The notes beneath the pieces were generated by a model. That model saw only the letters and a list, made by a program, of their open reading frames with translations, was not told the DNA's origin and made no database searches. Of a DNA stretch of 64,000 nucleotides, positions 34,531 through 46,221 are shown piece by piece. Numbering within the stretch: position 1 is the first letter of the stretch; each line of letters begins with the position of its first letter. The translations under genes were made by a program, and so were the position numbers. Location: assembly GCA_021234155.1 (NCBI GenBank), contig JAJEKV010000269.1, forward strand, positions 312,001-376,000, written 5' to 3'. The DNA comes from Isoetes taiwanensis. Lineage: Eukaryota > Streptophyta > Lycopodiopsida > Isoetales > Isoetaceae.

Positions 34531-35622
34531 ACTAGCTAATGCTAGTTAGTATAGTTGTAGGTAGTCTAAAAAGGTTGAAGTAGTTGAAATTGTTCTAGAT
34601 ATAATTTGCTAACACTATGGGGAGAAAACAATAAAAAAGAAGAAAAATTTGAAAAGAAAAAAATATGCGTTTTGATCTTTAACATTGTCATTTGCGAGGT
34701 TCATTAGTTGTTCCGCTTTTAAAGCCAGCCCGGAAAAACCATTGCTTCCTAAAGTTGTGCTCATATGCAGGAACTCAAAATCATCATGAACAGTTTTTTT
34801 GAACATCTTGTGATGAATGCCAGGATTGAAGTACTAATCTGAGTCATCATGTCATTTGCAGGACCATCCTAGTCTTCCATACCATTCATTTTTCATTTAT
34901 TGGCCTCCCATTCATATAAGCCTTGCTCCCACTTTTATTCATCACCCACTGTGCTGCTATTCATCCCCATTGCATCATAAAAGCGATCTCCTAACTCTCT
35001 ATTTCATGTCATTTGCAGGATCATCCTTTACCCATTAGCCAGCTTTATACCACCACCATTTTTTCTTTTGGGCAAATTTGCAGGACCATTACATCTTCTA
35101 GAATGTGTCTGCACCCTTCCATAACATTCTAGCTCCATCTGCCAAGTCATTTCTTCAAGACTCCTACAAGAATGGGTAGCTGAAACCCCAAAAGCATCAA
35201 GTTTTTTCACAAGATCACTGAAGCAGATTTTTGACGTCCCCCCCAAGTTTCAACACTTATGGGAAGTCAAAAGAACATGGTGGCAGACCCTACAGGTTAT
35301 AAATGTTCAAAAGTTGCTGCTGTGTTCAAAGTTGCAGAATTCATCACCAAACATGTGAAGTACACATAGTTCTATCCAGTTTCTTATTCTGGCACCATTT
35401 TCCATTCATGAAGACCTCAAGAAAACCTTATATTATCTCAGGAACAGGAGATGCATTGATTTGGCATTCACTCTCATATATTTGCACTTTTCAGATGCTT
35501 TTATGCTGCATTCTAAGAAGCTCTGATATTTCAGAACAGGATAATTCAGATCCAGATGTCAGGAGAAGTTTTTAACAGGTTTCAAGGCTGGGGGACCAGC
35601 CATTTTTTCTTTTGGGCAAAGA
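34531..35622 (+). other. 3' non-coding region of element 2
   Basis: No credible ORF. TTTGCAGGAYCAT recurs at about 34856, 35015 and 35080. The words CATTTTTTCTTTTGGGCAAA occur twice (35056 and 35601), the second just before the 3' LTR, where GGGCAAAGA may act as polypurine tract. GGGACCAGCC upstream of the LTR is shared with element 1. Confidence 0.6.
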
Positions 35623-37501
35623 TGTTGCCCCTTGAAGTGGCAACATGAAGAAGAAATGAAGATATGAAGAAAATTCTAAGTATCAATTGGAGGAGCTATT
35701 AAGGAAAGGTACCAGGCTGAAAGAGAATCTAGGCCAGGTGAGTACCCCTGCCAAATCCTTTAGCCAAAATTAGCCATCCTTGATTTTTCCCAAAATTTTT
35801 GAGCCTACCTCCCATTTCTCCTTGAATTTCCCCTATCGCTAGCCAAATACGCTTCTAAAGATGCCTAAAAATCCCAAAATGCCAAAAAATCTATACCTTT
35901 GCCAAGTGGCATCCTAGTCATCATCCAAAAGTGCCAAAGATGTCAAAAAGTCAAGTGAAAGTCAAAATAGAAAGTCAAAAGGCACACTTTCCAAAAAATA
36001 CCCTTGCCACGTCATCAAGAGTCAAAATGCCACCTAGGATGGCCACCTTGCTCACAAAAATGCTTTGTCATCCAACTTTGGTTATATCTTTGCCACTCGG
36101 GTCAAGATCATGCCTCATCATCAAAAATATCAAGGGGCATTTAAAATTTCGAAAATCCACTTAGGCAAAAAGCCATGTTTGACCTTGCCACATCATCCTT
36201 CATTATGCCAAGTCATCATTTCATCATGTCCAAATCACCATTGATTCACCTTTTTAGCCAAAAATCAAAGTGCCATTTTCCAAAATTTGACCACATCACC
36301 ATGTTGCCCCAATGAAAATATGCCACCGGCACAAAAATTTCAAAAAGACCTTATATAGACCCTTGAATTCCAATTCTTGGGAATCGTGCCCTTCGAGAAA
36401 ATGTAAAAACATTGTCCTATTCTACCCCCCGACCTAGATTCCTTTCCGCCAATCACCCCCCTCCACGTGGCTCACCCGTGTGGGGGCGGTGGAGGTACCG
36501 AATCCCACGTGGGCAAGACACGTCAATTTAAGAGTTTGCGTGGATCGAGCTATATATACCGAGCTGACTTTTTGATTTAGGCCTGTGGGATATATCCATC
36601 AAGAAAATCCGCCAAGATCCATTAGGGTTCTATGATTCTCGGTTTCAAGACTTTGAGTGATGCTGAGCGGTTAAGCCGATCATAATCGACCGGAACCAAT
36701 CGAATCATGAAGAGGATGCCAAATTAATGGAGATCATGCCAAGAACGAGAATATTGCCTATTTTTGGGAAAGAAGAGTTCGTGGCCATATGCAGACAAAT
36801 TGGAGCTCTAACTACCCTGACACAGGTCTATAAAGATGATCCGGAGCCGTATTCCACACGAGGAGAGGAGATTTTTGATTAGAAACCCGCCCTTGTTCTT
36901 GAAAGCCAAGATTTTTGAAGTTCATTTACAAATTCTATTTGAGTGATCAAATGGATTACCGGACGGTGTATTATGTTCCTAAGATAATCCGAGAAAAGTT
37001 TTCTTGAGCAATCCATGGTGTTTCCCCTTTCTTCAATCGATTTACGAGTTTTTTTTCAAAAATTAGGGTTTTCCATTTTTTATGTGCGGTCCATTCGGCT
37101 TTTAAACCGCCACAATTTCCCATCAATCTTGATCAACAAATGAGTTGAAATCAATTCAAGTTATCTGATATTATCTAGATTTAGCTAAACAAATAGCTAT
37201 TCTGCCAGAATTTGCTCAAATATTTCATTTGCATTCAAAGGAAGTTTGACTGCATCCCAAAGTTTTTTCTTCAATCATTTTCACCACTTTGTTACAGAAA
37301 ACATCCCAGTCATACACCTGCATTCACATATCACCTTATTTCCTCACATTTGCACCTCTTTTCTCATCTTTTCACATCCCCTCACCACACCTTTGGCTCT
37401 CTGCCCCCTAAACACGGAATTTGGCAAGTATCTTTTAGGAAATCCCACAATTTAGAGATTTGTGCATCACAGTTTTTGCAAGGATTCTGTGAAAGGCAAC
37501 A
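35623..37501 (+). repeat. 3' LTR of element 2
   Basis: 1879 bp, same ends as 27282-29163, followed directly by ATTAT (37502-37506). Confidence 0.94.
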
Positions 37502-37506
37502 ATTAT

Positions 37507-38110
37507 CATCATTACAAACCAATTGAGCTGCCTCCTCCTTGCGTCTTTGACGTTGAGCTCTCTTTTTTAATCTAGCCTTTATTTTTTGCTCTTCCTTTCT
37601 TCGTTTTTGTACTGCATCAGAATCTTCCATGCTTGTATCAGTCTCTGGATTTCCATCCCTAGTGGCATCTAATCCTGCAATCTCCATCTGAAGAAATAAT
37701 GTACAAAAACACACGAAAAAATTTAGAAAGCTAGATCTGTATTTAGTCAAACATTAATATTATATTGAAGTGCAAAAACCTTGAAGAGTTAAAGCATAGT
37801 GCTCCAAATATCTGAGGTAGATACAGCCATTACTACATATATTATAGGACTAGGGTAGAATTATCGAGAGTACTTTCAAGTTTAAAAAATATTGATATCG
37901 ATTGGAATTCTATTTCCATGTATACGGACTCAAATTTACTTTCGAAGTCCGGACTCAAATATATCGATGGAATGCTATTTCCATGTCCGATTCATGAGGC
38001 AAGGATTGGATACACTAATTACTTAGAAAACGAATTTGGAAAATAGGAAAAAAGAAACACAATAAACATTGATCCATTCAAACCTGGAACAAATCGGTAG
38101 ACGAGAAGCA
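37507..38110 (-). pseudogene. Transposase-derived gene, 5' part: leader exon, intron, start of exon 1
   Basis: A leader exon ends CCAG|GTTTGA near 38090. An intron ends TTTCTTCAG just before the ATG at about 37690. The N-terminus reads MEIAGLDATRDGNPETDTSM, then a strongly basic stretch KIKARLKKRAQRQRRKEEAA and QLVCNDDN at the insertion point. The chain continues at 27276. Introns plus a basic N-terminus suggest this was once an expressed gene; the Ty3 insertion separates promoter and start from the rest by 10 kb. Confidence 0.55.
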
Positions 38111-38252
38111 TGAAGATTTCGATCTTCTAGTTTTCCTTTCGGGAATGCACGCTGCTGAGCCGAAATTTTCCAAGAATCGTGCAATTCGAATTTTTACTAT
38201 TTTTGTTTTTTATGAAATTTGAAATTGCCTCCAAGATTCCTAACAACCTCAC

Positions 38253-38573
38253 GTGGCTTTATTGGTTTTTAGTACTAAAATGGGGGACAAAGGGGACAAG
38301 AAAAATGAGACGCCCTATTGTGCTTGGACCCAGATTGATCGAAATGAAATTAAACTAGAACATGAAGCTAAAAAAGAAAACAAAACAAGAGCAAAAAACC
38401 CCGGTGTTCTCCACTCGCTCCTATCCTTGTTGGGCTACCCTTGGTCATCTCCTCTTCACCTCGGCGTGCTGATCCGCCCCTTCTTGGCCGATGTCTCCCC
38501 ATCCTTCTTTATCTTCTCCGAATTTCTGGCTAACAGAGCCCTTCAGGTGTATTCTACTGGGTTCTTCTCGTAG
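38253..38573 (+). other. Unrecognised plus-strand ORF
   Basis: A 106-codon frame. Its first part, GDKGDKKNETPYCAWTQIDR and KKENKTRAK, looks like real protein and might be an upstream exon of the hAT-like gene; the second half is probably a shadow of the minus-strand fragment. No domain recognised. Confidence 0.25.
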
Positions 38574-38619
38574 CACTGTGTACACAGACCTTGCCGAAAT
38601 CTCCTATTATTAAATCATG

Positions 38620-39020
38620 CTTGTAGTTTTCAGATTTCTGTACTGACTGATGCGTGCATCTGTAGCATATGAAAACATTTCATGACTCTCTCCTTATCCC
38701 GCCTCCTTACCGTATCATTTCCGTCGGCTAGAACTCCCAAATATTTTAATAATTTCAAGCCGTATCCAAGATCCTTCATTTTCTGGGCGTGGTGGATCTT
38801 GTCGCAGAATAAACAGTGGACTCGACCGCAATTCAGGCATGAAGTTAGACCCTTTTCTAAGCACAGGCAGTCCTCCTCGCAGATGCACCACGGCCCCTCC
38901 TCCTCTAGCTCGGGATTCCATGGAACAGTAAGAATTCCTGGGTTGTGCGGCTCTTCTTCTTTACTGCCTGCTCCGGCTCCTCTGGCGCTTCTAGCATCCT
39001 CTTACCCTTCTCCATCTTTG
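38620..39020 (-). pseudogene. Cys-rich, zinc-finger-like ORF fragment
   Basis: A minus-strand frame reads EEEPHNPGILTVPWNPELEE, then CICEEDCLCLEKGLTSC, LNCGRVHCLFCDKIHHAQ, KMKDLGYGLKLLKYLGVLAD and CFHMLQMHA. The spacing C-x-C-x3-C-x-C-x7-C-x2-C-x4-C-x2-C-x3-HH suggests a compact two-zinc fold. An alternative ATG frame upstream (MEKGKRMLEAPEEPEQ) would join it after a frameshift. I cannot name the family. It may be ORF1 of another LINE or a gene fragment. Confidence 0.4.
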
Positions 39021-39059
39021 ATCTGAGAGCGAGATCGAGAGATTCTGTCTTCCTGTAGG

Positions 39060-40640
39060 CGCTTTCTCTTTGGACTATGCTAGAACCCTAAAAAAGACAA
39101 AAGGTGCCCAACTATTTATGTAATGAATGATTTTAGGGTTTGCGTCCCTCGTTCCCGCCCCTTTTCCTTGTTAAGTTTCTTCCACTACTGTCCTTATCCT
39201 GTCGTGTCCGATAGCCGTCCCTCTTTATTTCGTATCTGGTGCAATTAAGGAGACGTATTCACTGTCGATATCTTTTGCCAGAACGTACTCTGCGTCCTTT
39301 CGTAGGTCTGCAGGTAGGATCATTAACGGCTATTTTCGTATGTCTCGCCATCATTATCCTCGTACATATCCTTTATTTAATGTGATATTAGTGCCTGTCA
39401 ACTAATTCCTTTAATTCACGTTCGCTTATCTGGCTCCATACTGATTCCGTGGCTAGGCGGTAGTCCTGCCATGTGTCTCTGCTTGGAGAGTGCTTCTTCA
39501 GTGTTATTCTTGAATTCTTCCCGCTTCTGTTCCAGCCTAGATTATTGTTGCTACTAGTCTTGCATTTTTTGTATTCGTCGCAGCGCTCCTCCGAAGTTCC
39601 GTCACGATCCGATTCTATTCTAGTCTTATCTATGATTAATTCTATATTCTGTTAAAGAGGACCCTACATTTTTCGTCTGCGCTTGCCATACCATTTCCAT
39701 TTTCCTATGTTGCTTTGTATTTTTCGATCCATTTGATATATCGAAGTCTGCCATTCTGTAAGATTATACACTAATTTTCCGTACCCGTTTGTACTATGTG
39801 GACCGCATATAACAATATATCCTTTGCTGCCCTATTTCGCTAAGTTAATCCATAACTAATCTAATACTGTAGTAAACATTATTGATGCAAAATACAAACG
39901 CCGACCCACTATTCAACTATTCTGTTCACATACTTGATTCGATATATCAAGTGTTTAATCTATGTAGCTATTGTATAAATCTCTAATAAGATAGCCCCCC
40001 TACCTGGTAATACCCGCATCCGCCATCCGTCCGCCATCCAAGTATCTTTATATAAACCAACTGCTCGCTTATTTCAAGAGTATCCATCTTTGGTCGGATT
40101 AATGGATAAACTGTCCAGTGGAAAAGAGGCTGATGGAAAAGACAAAGCTCAATAACTGCTTAATAGGCTTACGGACTTAGAAACATTGCTCACTTTAACA
40201 GGTAACACAATTTTATTATGCAGATACAAGTTGAAAAGCATTCTATTATGGCTATTCTAATGTTTGCATGCATGTCATAATACTTTTTAGGTTTGCTGCC
40301 CATGTAAGGGAGATGAACATGCTAATGTTGTTGGCACAAAAACCACAATGTATATTCCTCAGTACGTTCTTGCTCGAAAAAGGGTATGTATCGCCTTAGA
40401 TTGTTTGTATCCCAGTTCACCGGATGTGTCATACCACAAAAGAAAATTTATGGCATGGCATAATTTGGTTCATATTGAAGGCGAGAATTCTGCTAGCATT
40501 TTAGCATATGCTTCAATGATTCAATGATTCAATGCATTTTAGCATGAAAGTGCATTCCCATCTAGTTCAGGCAAGAATCTTGAAGGAAAGTTCTTTTCCA
40601 TTGCAATCATCTATTGATAAATTAATTTTATTGCTCCTGT
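39060..40640. other. No recognisable gene
   Basis: Pyrimidine-rich, GC-moderate sequence to about 39960 that could be the leader of an element reading to the left, then AT-rich DNA. TTTACTAG at 40640-40648 looks like the acceptor ahead of the hAT-like exon. Confidence 0.3.
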
Positions 40641-40667
40641 TTACTAGATGTATGTAAGCAATGACTT

Positions 40668-41179
40668 GTGCGGCAGTCTCCTATTATAAGATATCGCTTT
40701 GCTAAAATAGTCTTTATTGTAAAAGGCAACCTTGCAAAGATTGCATCCACCTTGGCCACGGAAATTCAAGAGCAGTTTCCAAGGGATGAGTTGTTGGATG
40801 CTATGGCCATTGTTTATCCACGGTTTTGGGTCAACAGAAAGGAGGAGGAATCTGCTCAAGTAGAATTTAAGAGTAAGCTTCATGTTTTAAGAGCACATTT
40901 TAAATGTCTATTACCAATTGTGCATGGAGCAATTAGTCAAGATACTTTATTGAAGCAAATTAGAATGTTTTGGACTCACCACATGGGTTCAATGTCACGA
41001 ACTTGAGAAACCAAAAGAGTTTGGCTCAATTACAAGGCTATGGGTATGGTTGAGTAATAGTCAAGTTTTACAAGATCATATACTGTAATATTTTAAACTT
41101 GCTATGCTATGTCAAACCATGATTCTTGGATCTGTTGAAGATGAAATAATCTTTAGTATCATGGGTTACTTGAAGAATA
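40668..41179 (+). pseudogene. hAT-like transposase, C-terminal half, left part
   Basis: The frame reads KGNLAKIASTLATEIQEQFP, RDELLDAMAIVYPRFWVNRK and, after a frame change near 41005, FGSITRLWVWLSNSQVLQDH, then one in-frame TAA, YFKLAMLCQTMILGSVEDEI and IFSIMGYLKN. LGSVEDE followed by FS is the hallmark of the dimerisation region of hAT-type transposases and their domesticated zinc-finger relatives. The chain is cut at 41179 by the LINE insertion and continues at 43395. The N-terminal catalytic half is not recognisable in the window. Confidence 0.7.
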
Positions 41180-43387
41180 GAATAGAATAACCAATAGGTC
41201 ATGGGACCCATACAATGGGCTAGTACAATCATTACTACTAGGATTAAAAAACCCCTGCCTCGAAAGGTTTTCAAGGGAAAAACCTTTGCAGTAATGATGA
41301 TACTAGACAAGCAGAGATAATGACTACTGAGGGCTCAGTAATTGCAGACGTTTATCTAGAACCTCAAGTATGTATAATGCCAAGTCATGCATAGATGGTG
41401 CTCTGAGAAGTTGTGGAAGCGTGGAATGGAATGCTAAGGTCAAAAAATGATTCCGGACTATCTCAAAAGCAGGGCAACTCATAAGAGTATGGCTTTCATC
41501 TTCAATAACAGAATCGGCAGCGGGCACATAGCCTCGCTTCGCGGCAATTGCGGCCGCTCCCATCTACTGTCTCAATCAGTGCTTTGTGGGACCCCGTGCG
41601 AATTGATGCAATAGCTACAAGCTTGTTCCTGGACAATGAAGCAAGCAAATAAGCTTGGGGCCCTGGTGCCAAGGTGGGATTTATGTGTGCATGATAATGA
41701 CCAGTTTTCACTTGGGCCAAAGTAACTGCGTCCCATATCTTTTGAGAAAAACGACCATTGAGATATTGTTGCAAAAGCTCGGGATCGAATCTGGCAAGCA
41801 TCGGCGATTGCTCGGTTTACCGTTGACCAAGCGGGCAAACCATGTAGTGCAATGCTCTTTCCAACATCGTTTCAAATCTTTGAGGAGATTCAGCCATGGC
41901 AAGTGCAAGAACAGGATATCTAACATCATCCATGTGGTGCACCTTGCAGATATAGTGGAGATGGCGCTTCATGGTAGAATGTTGAAGAGGCCAAAAACCT
42001 GTCTCTTGTAAAAGAATAGCATAGGGCACCGTTGTTTTAACTCCGAGGCTGTAAGTGAGAAAGGACTTTTGCACCCGCTCCAAGCTCTCCCAAGCACTAG
42101 CATTAATGGTAGGCCCCCACACTTCAGAACCATACAGTAAAACAGGCTCTACCAAAGCCCGAAACAAGTGGGCTTTCCGTGGCCAATCATGAATTTCTGC
42201 GCGAAAACAATTGTTTTGCATTGCATAGAGTGCTCTCCATCCAGCAGCCACCCACTTGGTAATACACTGTTCCCAAAGTGTGTTCTTACAGAATTCTACA
42301 CTAAGATACTTGTAGCTATCTACAACTTCAACTTCGCGGCTATCATAGTGTATAGGGGGAACATTGTGACGAGAATATTGAACTACCAAAAGCTTGGTCT
42401 TTTGGAGATTAACACGCAAACCTGTGTTCTCACAAAAACTGTGCAGATGTAAATGTTGCTGCATACTAGCAGTGGTATGTGCCAGAAGTGAAACATCATC
42501 AGCATACATAAGTTGCCTAATGATATAGTGTGCCAAATGTGGACCTCCGCTGCCATGATTATCAAGCCATTCTTCCAATTGATCAATGTACAAGCCAAAG
42601 AGTGTAGGAGATAAAGGGAAACCACGGCGAACTCCAATATTGCTAGTGATTTGAGTACGATCTTTGGAAATTTAGCAAAACCCTTTCATAGAGCCGATAA
42701 ACCGCATTTTGAAGATCTTGTGGAACCCCAAGTGCGGCAAAGCGTTGCCAAAGAAGCTCGCGTGGTAATCGTATCAAAAAGCGTAAGTAAAATCCACAAA
42801 GCATATATAGAGGTCTTGTTTCGGACCGACTATGTTCAATAAGCATCGCAATGTGAAAATATGGTCTATTGTAGAATGGCATGGACGAAAGCACCTTGCT
42901 GTCCTATAGCACGCATACACCCGGTATGTTACGCCCATGATGTCAAGCGCTTCGGTAAAGACCGGCTAAGAGCTTTGAAAATATGGAACTTACCATGATC
43001 ATGCGATAATTAGATGGGTCATGCTTATCACCGCTTTGTAAATTGGTACAACCTTCGGCGACCCAAGTTTCGGCAAGCCTTCTTGCAAAGCTTGATTTAA
43101 AGAGTAGTGATGATTGAAAGCAATAGCGGACCCCCCCATTTAAGCAATTCTGCTTGCAAACCTTGAAGATCAGGAGACTTGCCATTAGATAGATGCCGCA
43201 ATCCTTCTTTGACTTCCTCCTCTGTGAATTGAAGAATATCACCTACCAAAGGAGGCACAGAATTAAGGACCCCAGGATGATCATATAAGTGGACCAATCG
43301 CTCATCCCATTGCTGCATAGAAATATGTCCAAGGGTAGGAGGTGGTCGATATAATATTTTGCGCCAGAAGATCCGAGGCTCACGAAC
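41180..43387 (-). mobile_element. 5'-truncated LINE (copy A) inserted in the hAT-like gene
   Basis: Flanked by AAGAATA at 41173-41179 and 43388-43394. Read leftwards it starts in the RT region: WRKILYRPPPTLGH, FTEEEVKEGLRHLSNGKSPD, LQAELLKWGG, DPSNYRMIMVSSIFSKL, then YADDVSLLAHT near 42500, CENTGLRVNLQKTKLLV, LFRALVEPVLLYGSEVWGPT and the zinc-binding end CARC with EDESHTLMSCPAFE near 41470. It ends with a short untranslated part and an (ATTCT)n tail at 41180. Two or three frame changes interrupt it. Removing it and one duplication copy restores the hAT frame (YLKN then KVCNWLHKNLDHC). Its last 500 bp are nearly identical to copy B at 55213-55864. Confidence 0.88.
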
Positions 43388-43394
43388 AAGAATA

Positions 43395-43596
43395 AAGTGT
43401 GTAACTGGCTCCACAAGAACTTAGACCATTGTCTAAGACCATACGCTTGCAACTATACAGTACCAAATTTTCCATATGATAGAGCGTTGGCTATATGGGC
43501 TTCAACCACTAGAAGAGAGCGTCATCATCAACCAGTGAATGCAACAAAGTTTATGAAAATTGGATCATCCTCGTGGAGTGTATTAAGTTGATGCGA
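43395..43596 (+). pseudogene. hAT-like transposase, C-terminal end
   Basis: Continuation of the frame cut at 41179: KVCNWLHKNLDHCLRPYAC, NFPYDRALAIWAS and a short tail to a stop at about 43590. NFPYDRALxxW is typical of the final helices of this transposase group. Confidence 0.7.
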
Positions 43597-43829
43597 TAGT
43601 TAACAATGTCACTACATCTCAAATTCTAAACTTTTTGGTTGACACTAACATTTTTAGAAATCGGATATGCTAATATCATTTGGATTTGACAAAAAGGTTC
43701 TTTGGTATTTAGCTGTTGCTTGTAACATGAGCATTTACTTTGTTCTCTTTGAATTCTGTAGAATTTGATCAATTAAAGTTATATCCAGAACATGCTAAAG
43801 ACGAATGAATTGATGGCATATTTATCTCC

Positions 43830-44305
43830 AACATTTATGTAGGTAAAAGCTTCATAGTGATGCCATGTTTATCTTATTTATGCAGGTTAGAGCTATAGAT
43901 TATTAAGAGCTACAGATTATCAAGACCTGGTTAGAGGTTATAGATTATTTTGTGCTTAAGCTACATGGTTACATGCAGGTTCTATTGGCTCCAATTAAAA
44001 AGGCTCAGACAAATTTCTCATTGTCATAGAAAGATGTCTCATTTATGCAGGTAAAAGCTTCACAGTGGTGCCATGTTTATCTTTAATATTCATGCAGGTT
44101 AGAGGTATGCTAGGATGGTTTACAGCTACTTGTATTGTAAAAGCTTTTATTAAGTTATTGCTAGGAGCTACAGATTATTAAGAGCTACAGATTGTCAAGA
44201 GCTGGTTGGAGGTTACAGATTATTTTGTGCTTAAGCCACATGGTTGCATGCAGGTTCTGTTTGCCCAATTAAAAAGGCTTAGACAAATTTCTCATTGTCA
44301 CAGAG
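43830..44305. repeat. Diverged direct duplication
   Basis: About 43842-44025 and about 44050-44305 share GGTAAAAGCTTCA, ATTAAGAGCTACAGATT, GATTATTTTGTGCTTAAG and GACAAATTTCTCATTGTCA in the same order. The second copy holds an extra 60 bp or so. No ORF. Confidence 0.8.
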
Positions 44306-46200
44306 TTTATGAGTTTCCATAAAATACAGTGAAAAATCGTTTGCTCTATCTAGTTATCTATGCTAATCCACATGTTGAGTTTTGTGTGATTTTGAAAGCA
44401 TAATCTAACTTAGGTTTTCTGTTCGATGGTGTACTGAAGGACTTGCTATCTGATTTTTAATCCAATTTGCTCAGCTTGACATATTGTTCAATTTATTCGG
44501 TTTGGCATTTATTCACAAACTTTTGTCTACGTATAAACTTATGCCATCAAAATCAAAGAAGTGCCAAAACCTTGAAACATAGATTCTACCAGATACGGAG
44601 CAACCTACTTTGCGTACAGTAGCATCACATAGCTATGATTCCAAACCTAAGCATCAAAGGAGATAATAGATTCAATCGAATTCCAAATCTAAGCATCGAT
44701 GGAGAAAATAGATTCAATCGGGTTAACGTGAGCAGTAAAAGAGTCAATCCCTTATCAACAGTGTTTTTTCAGAGAACCATTGAATTATTCGAATGTATTC
44801 CCTTTTGAATAAGATAAGAAATTTTTACGTCTACGGGAACCCAACGGGTTATGGAATAGTAGTCCCAAGTGAACATTAGAATAACTAGAGAAAATATTGC
44901 AAGTTCGAAAGTCCAGGCATCATTTCACATCATCAATTCCTTTGTTCGACCCATGATCATATGATTTGCTTGATTTTTTTTTTTTTTTTTTTTGTCCCTA
45001 TGCATTGGCGATCGGTTTTCCTTTTTCTTCCTTTATTATTTGTATTGTCATTAATGCAGCATAGATCCACCATTTTATATCAAATATGAATGTGGAATAC
45101 TTACCTTTATGAAATCTTACCCATGTAATTCTAATCAAGTAATGTTATAGAGTCACACGAAATGAATTTACCTTGTTTAAATTAGAGCCAATATGCTCTA
45201 GCAGTATCATCTATTTTATAAGGATTGTTAAATACCAGAGATATACATGCCGGTAAAGAGAAGACGGAGAGATAACTTGGCTTTGCAATACTCTGAGGCT
45301 TGAGTTGACTATGGCATCTTTGACGGTGTACAACCTTAATAAAATTTTAACCCCACCTCCTCCTCCCAAGTTCCACATTGACCAATGAAGAGAACAAGCT
45401 ATTATGCCCATAACTTGCCCACAACAAGGTCACTCGTCTGTTGCTTTTCATCGATAAATTTGATGGTAGGGAAATCTAGCAGTGAAATAACTGTGCTACA
45501 TATGGCTTAGTCCTTTTCTGAGAATTTGCCATGCATACTATAAACTAAGTTATACATAGAATAAAATTCGCCACTATAACCTCTTAATTATATAATTCGC
45601 CTTATATCCCCTTAAGAATTTCCCATAAGTGAAACCCTAGATGTGACTTTTGCAATAACAGCATCTCACAGTTTTAGTGCTCTTGATCTTATGCTCCAGG
45701 ATAACAAGAAAGATCTTAGTAATCTTCTGGAGGAACTCAAGGTAAGGGAGTCTCAATTGAGCATTCAGCTGCCTCCAACATGACAAGTGACCTCCCTTAT
45801 AGTTGTTATATTTGTTCGTGGATCTTAGAGAATTGAAGAGATGACGAAGATCAAACCCTGGCTGCTTTGATTAAGGTGATGATGTGTTAGCAAAGGGGTT
45901 AACATGTGGAACAGAAGGGTCCATTTGTTGTTGCAAAGGAATGGAAGGAGCCATCACCTCGAGAGGGCCAAAATAGAGCAGAGTTACATTATAACATTAT
46001 AATGTTATAAATAAATAATGTATAGAAAGTTTACATAATTTACCTTAATATATACACATATATGGACATATTGTAAGTTAGTTATAGACTTTATTTATAT
46101 GTCAGTAAGATTTTCTTTTAAAGATCCCCTAAAAAAATAAAATTTCCATTAAAAAACATATAATTATTTATAAACATTATTAAATATATGCAGTTTTTTT
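44306..46200. other. AT-rich non-coding DNA
   Basis: Includes a T run at 44976-44993. A short plus-strand exon-like stretch at 45660-45780 (ALDLMLQDNKKDLSNLLEEL, followed by GTAAGG) may be a gene fragment but has no recognisable partner. Confidence 0.35.
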
Positions 46201-46221
46201 AGCACGTTTGCACAAACGAGG

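Larger units (their letters stand above)
27282..37501 (+). mobile_element. Complete Ty3/gypsy LTR retrotransposon (element 2)
   Basis: LTRs of 1882 bp (27282-29163) and 1879 bp (35623-37501), both TGTTGCCCC...GGCAACA, flanked by a perfect 5-bp duplication ATTAT. Internal order on the plus strand: primer site, gag, protease, RNase H, RT, second RNase H, integrase, 3' non-coding. It split exon 1 of the transposase-derived gene: the codons before (AAQLVCNDDN, minus strand) and after (SGLPLWRLKYKALKIVRYY) join in frame across one copy of the duplication. RT is mostly open, but gag, the extra RNase H and integrase carry frameshifts. It shares primer site, LTR ends, a promoter-proximal box and domain order with element 1 but differs in most of its LTR sequence, so it is a separate family of the same lineage. 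Confidence 0.95.
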
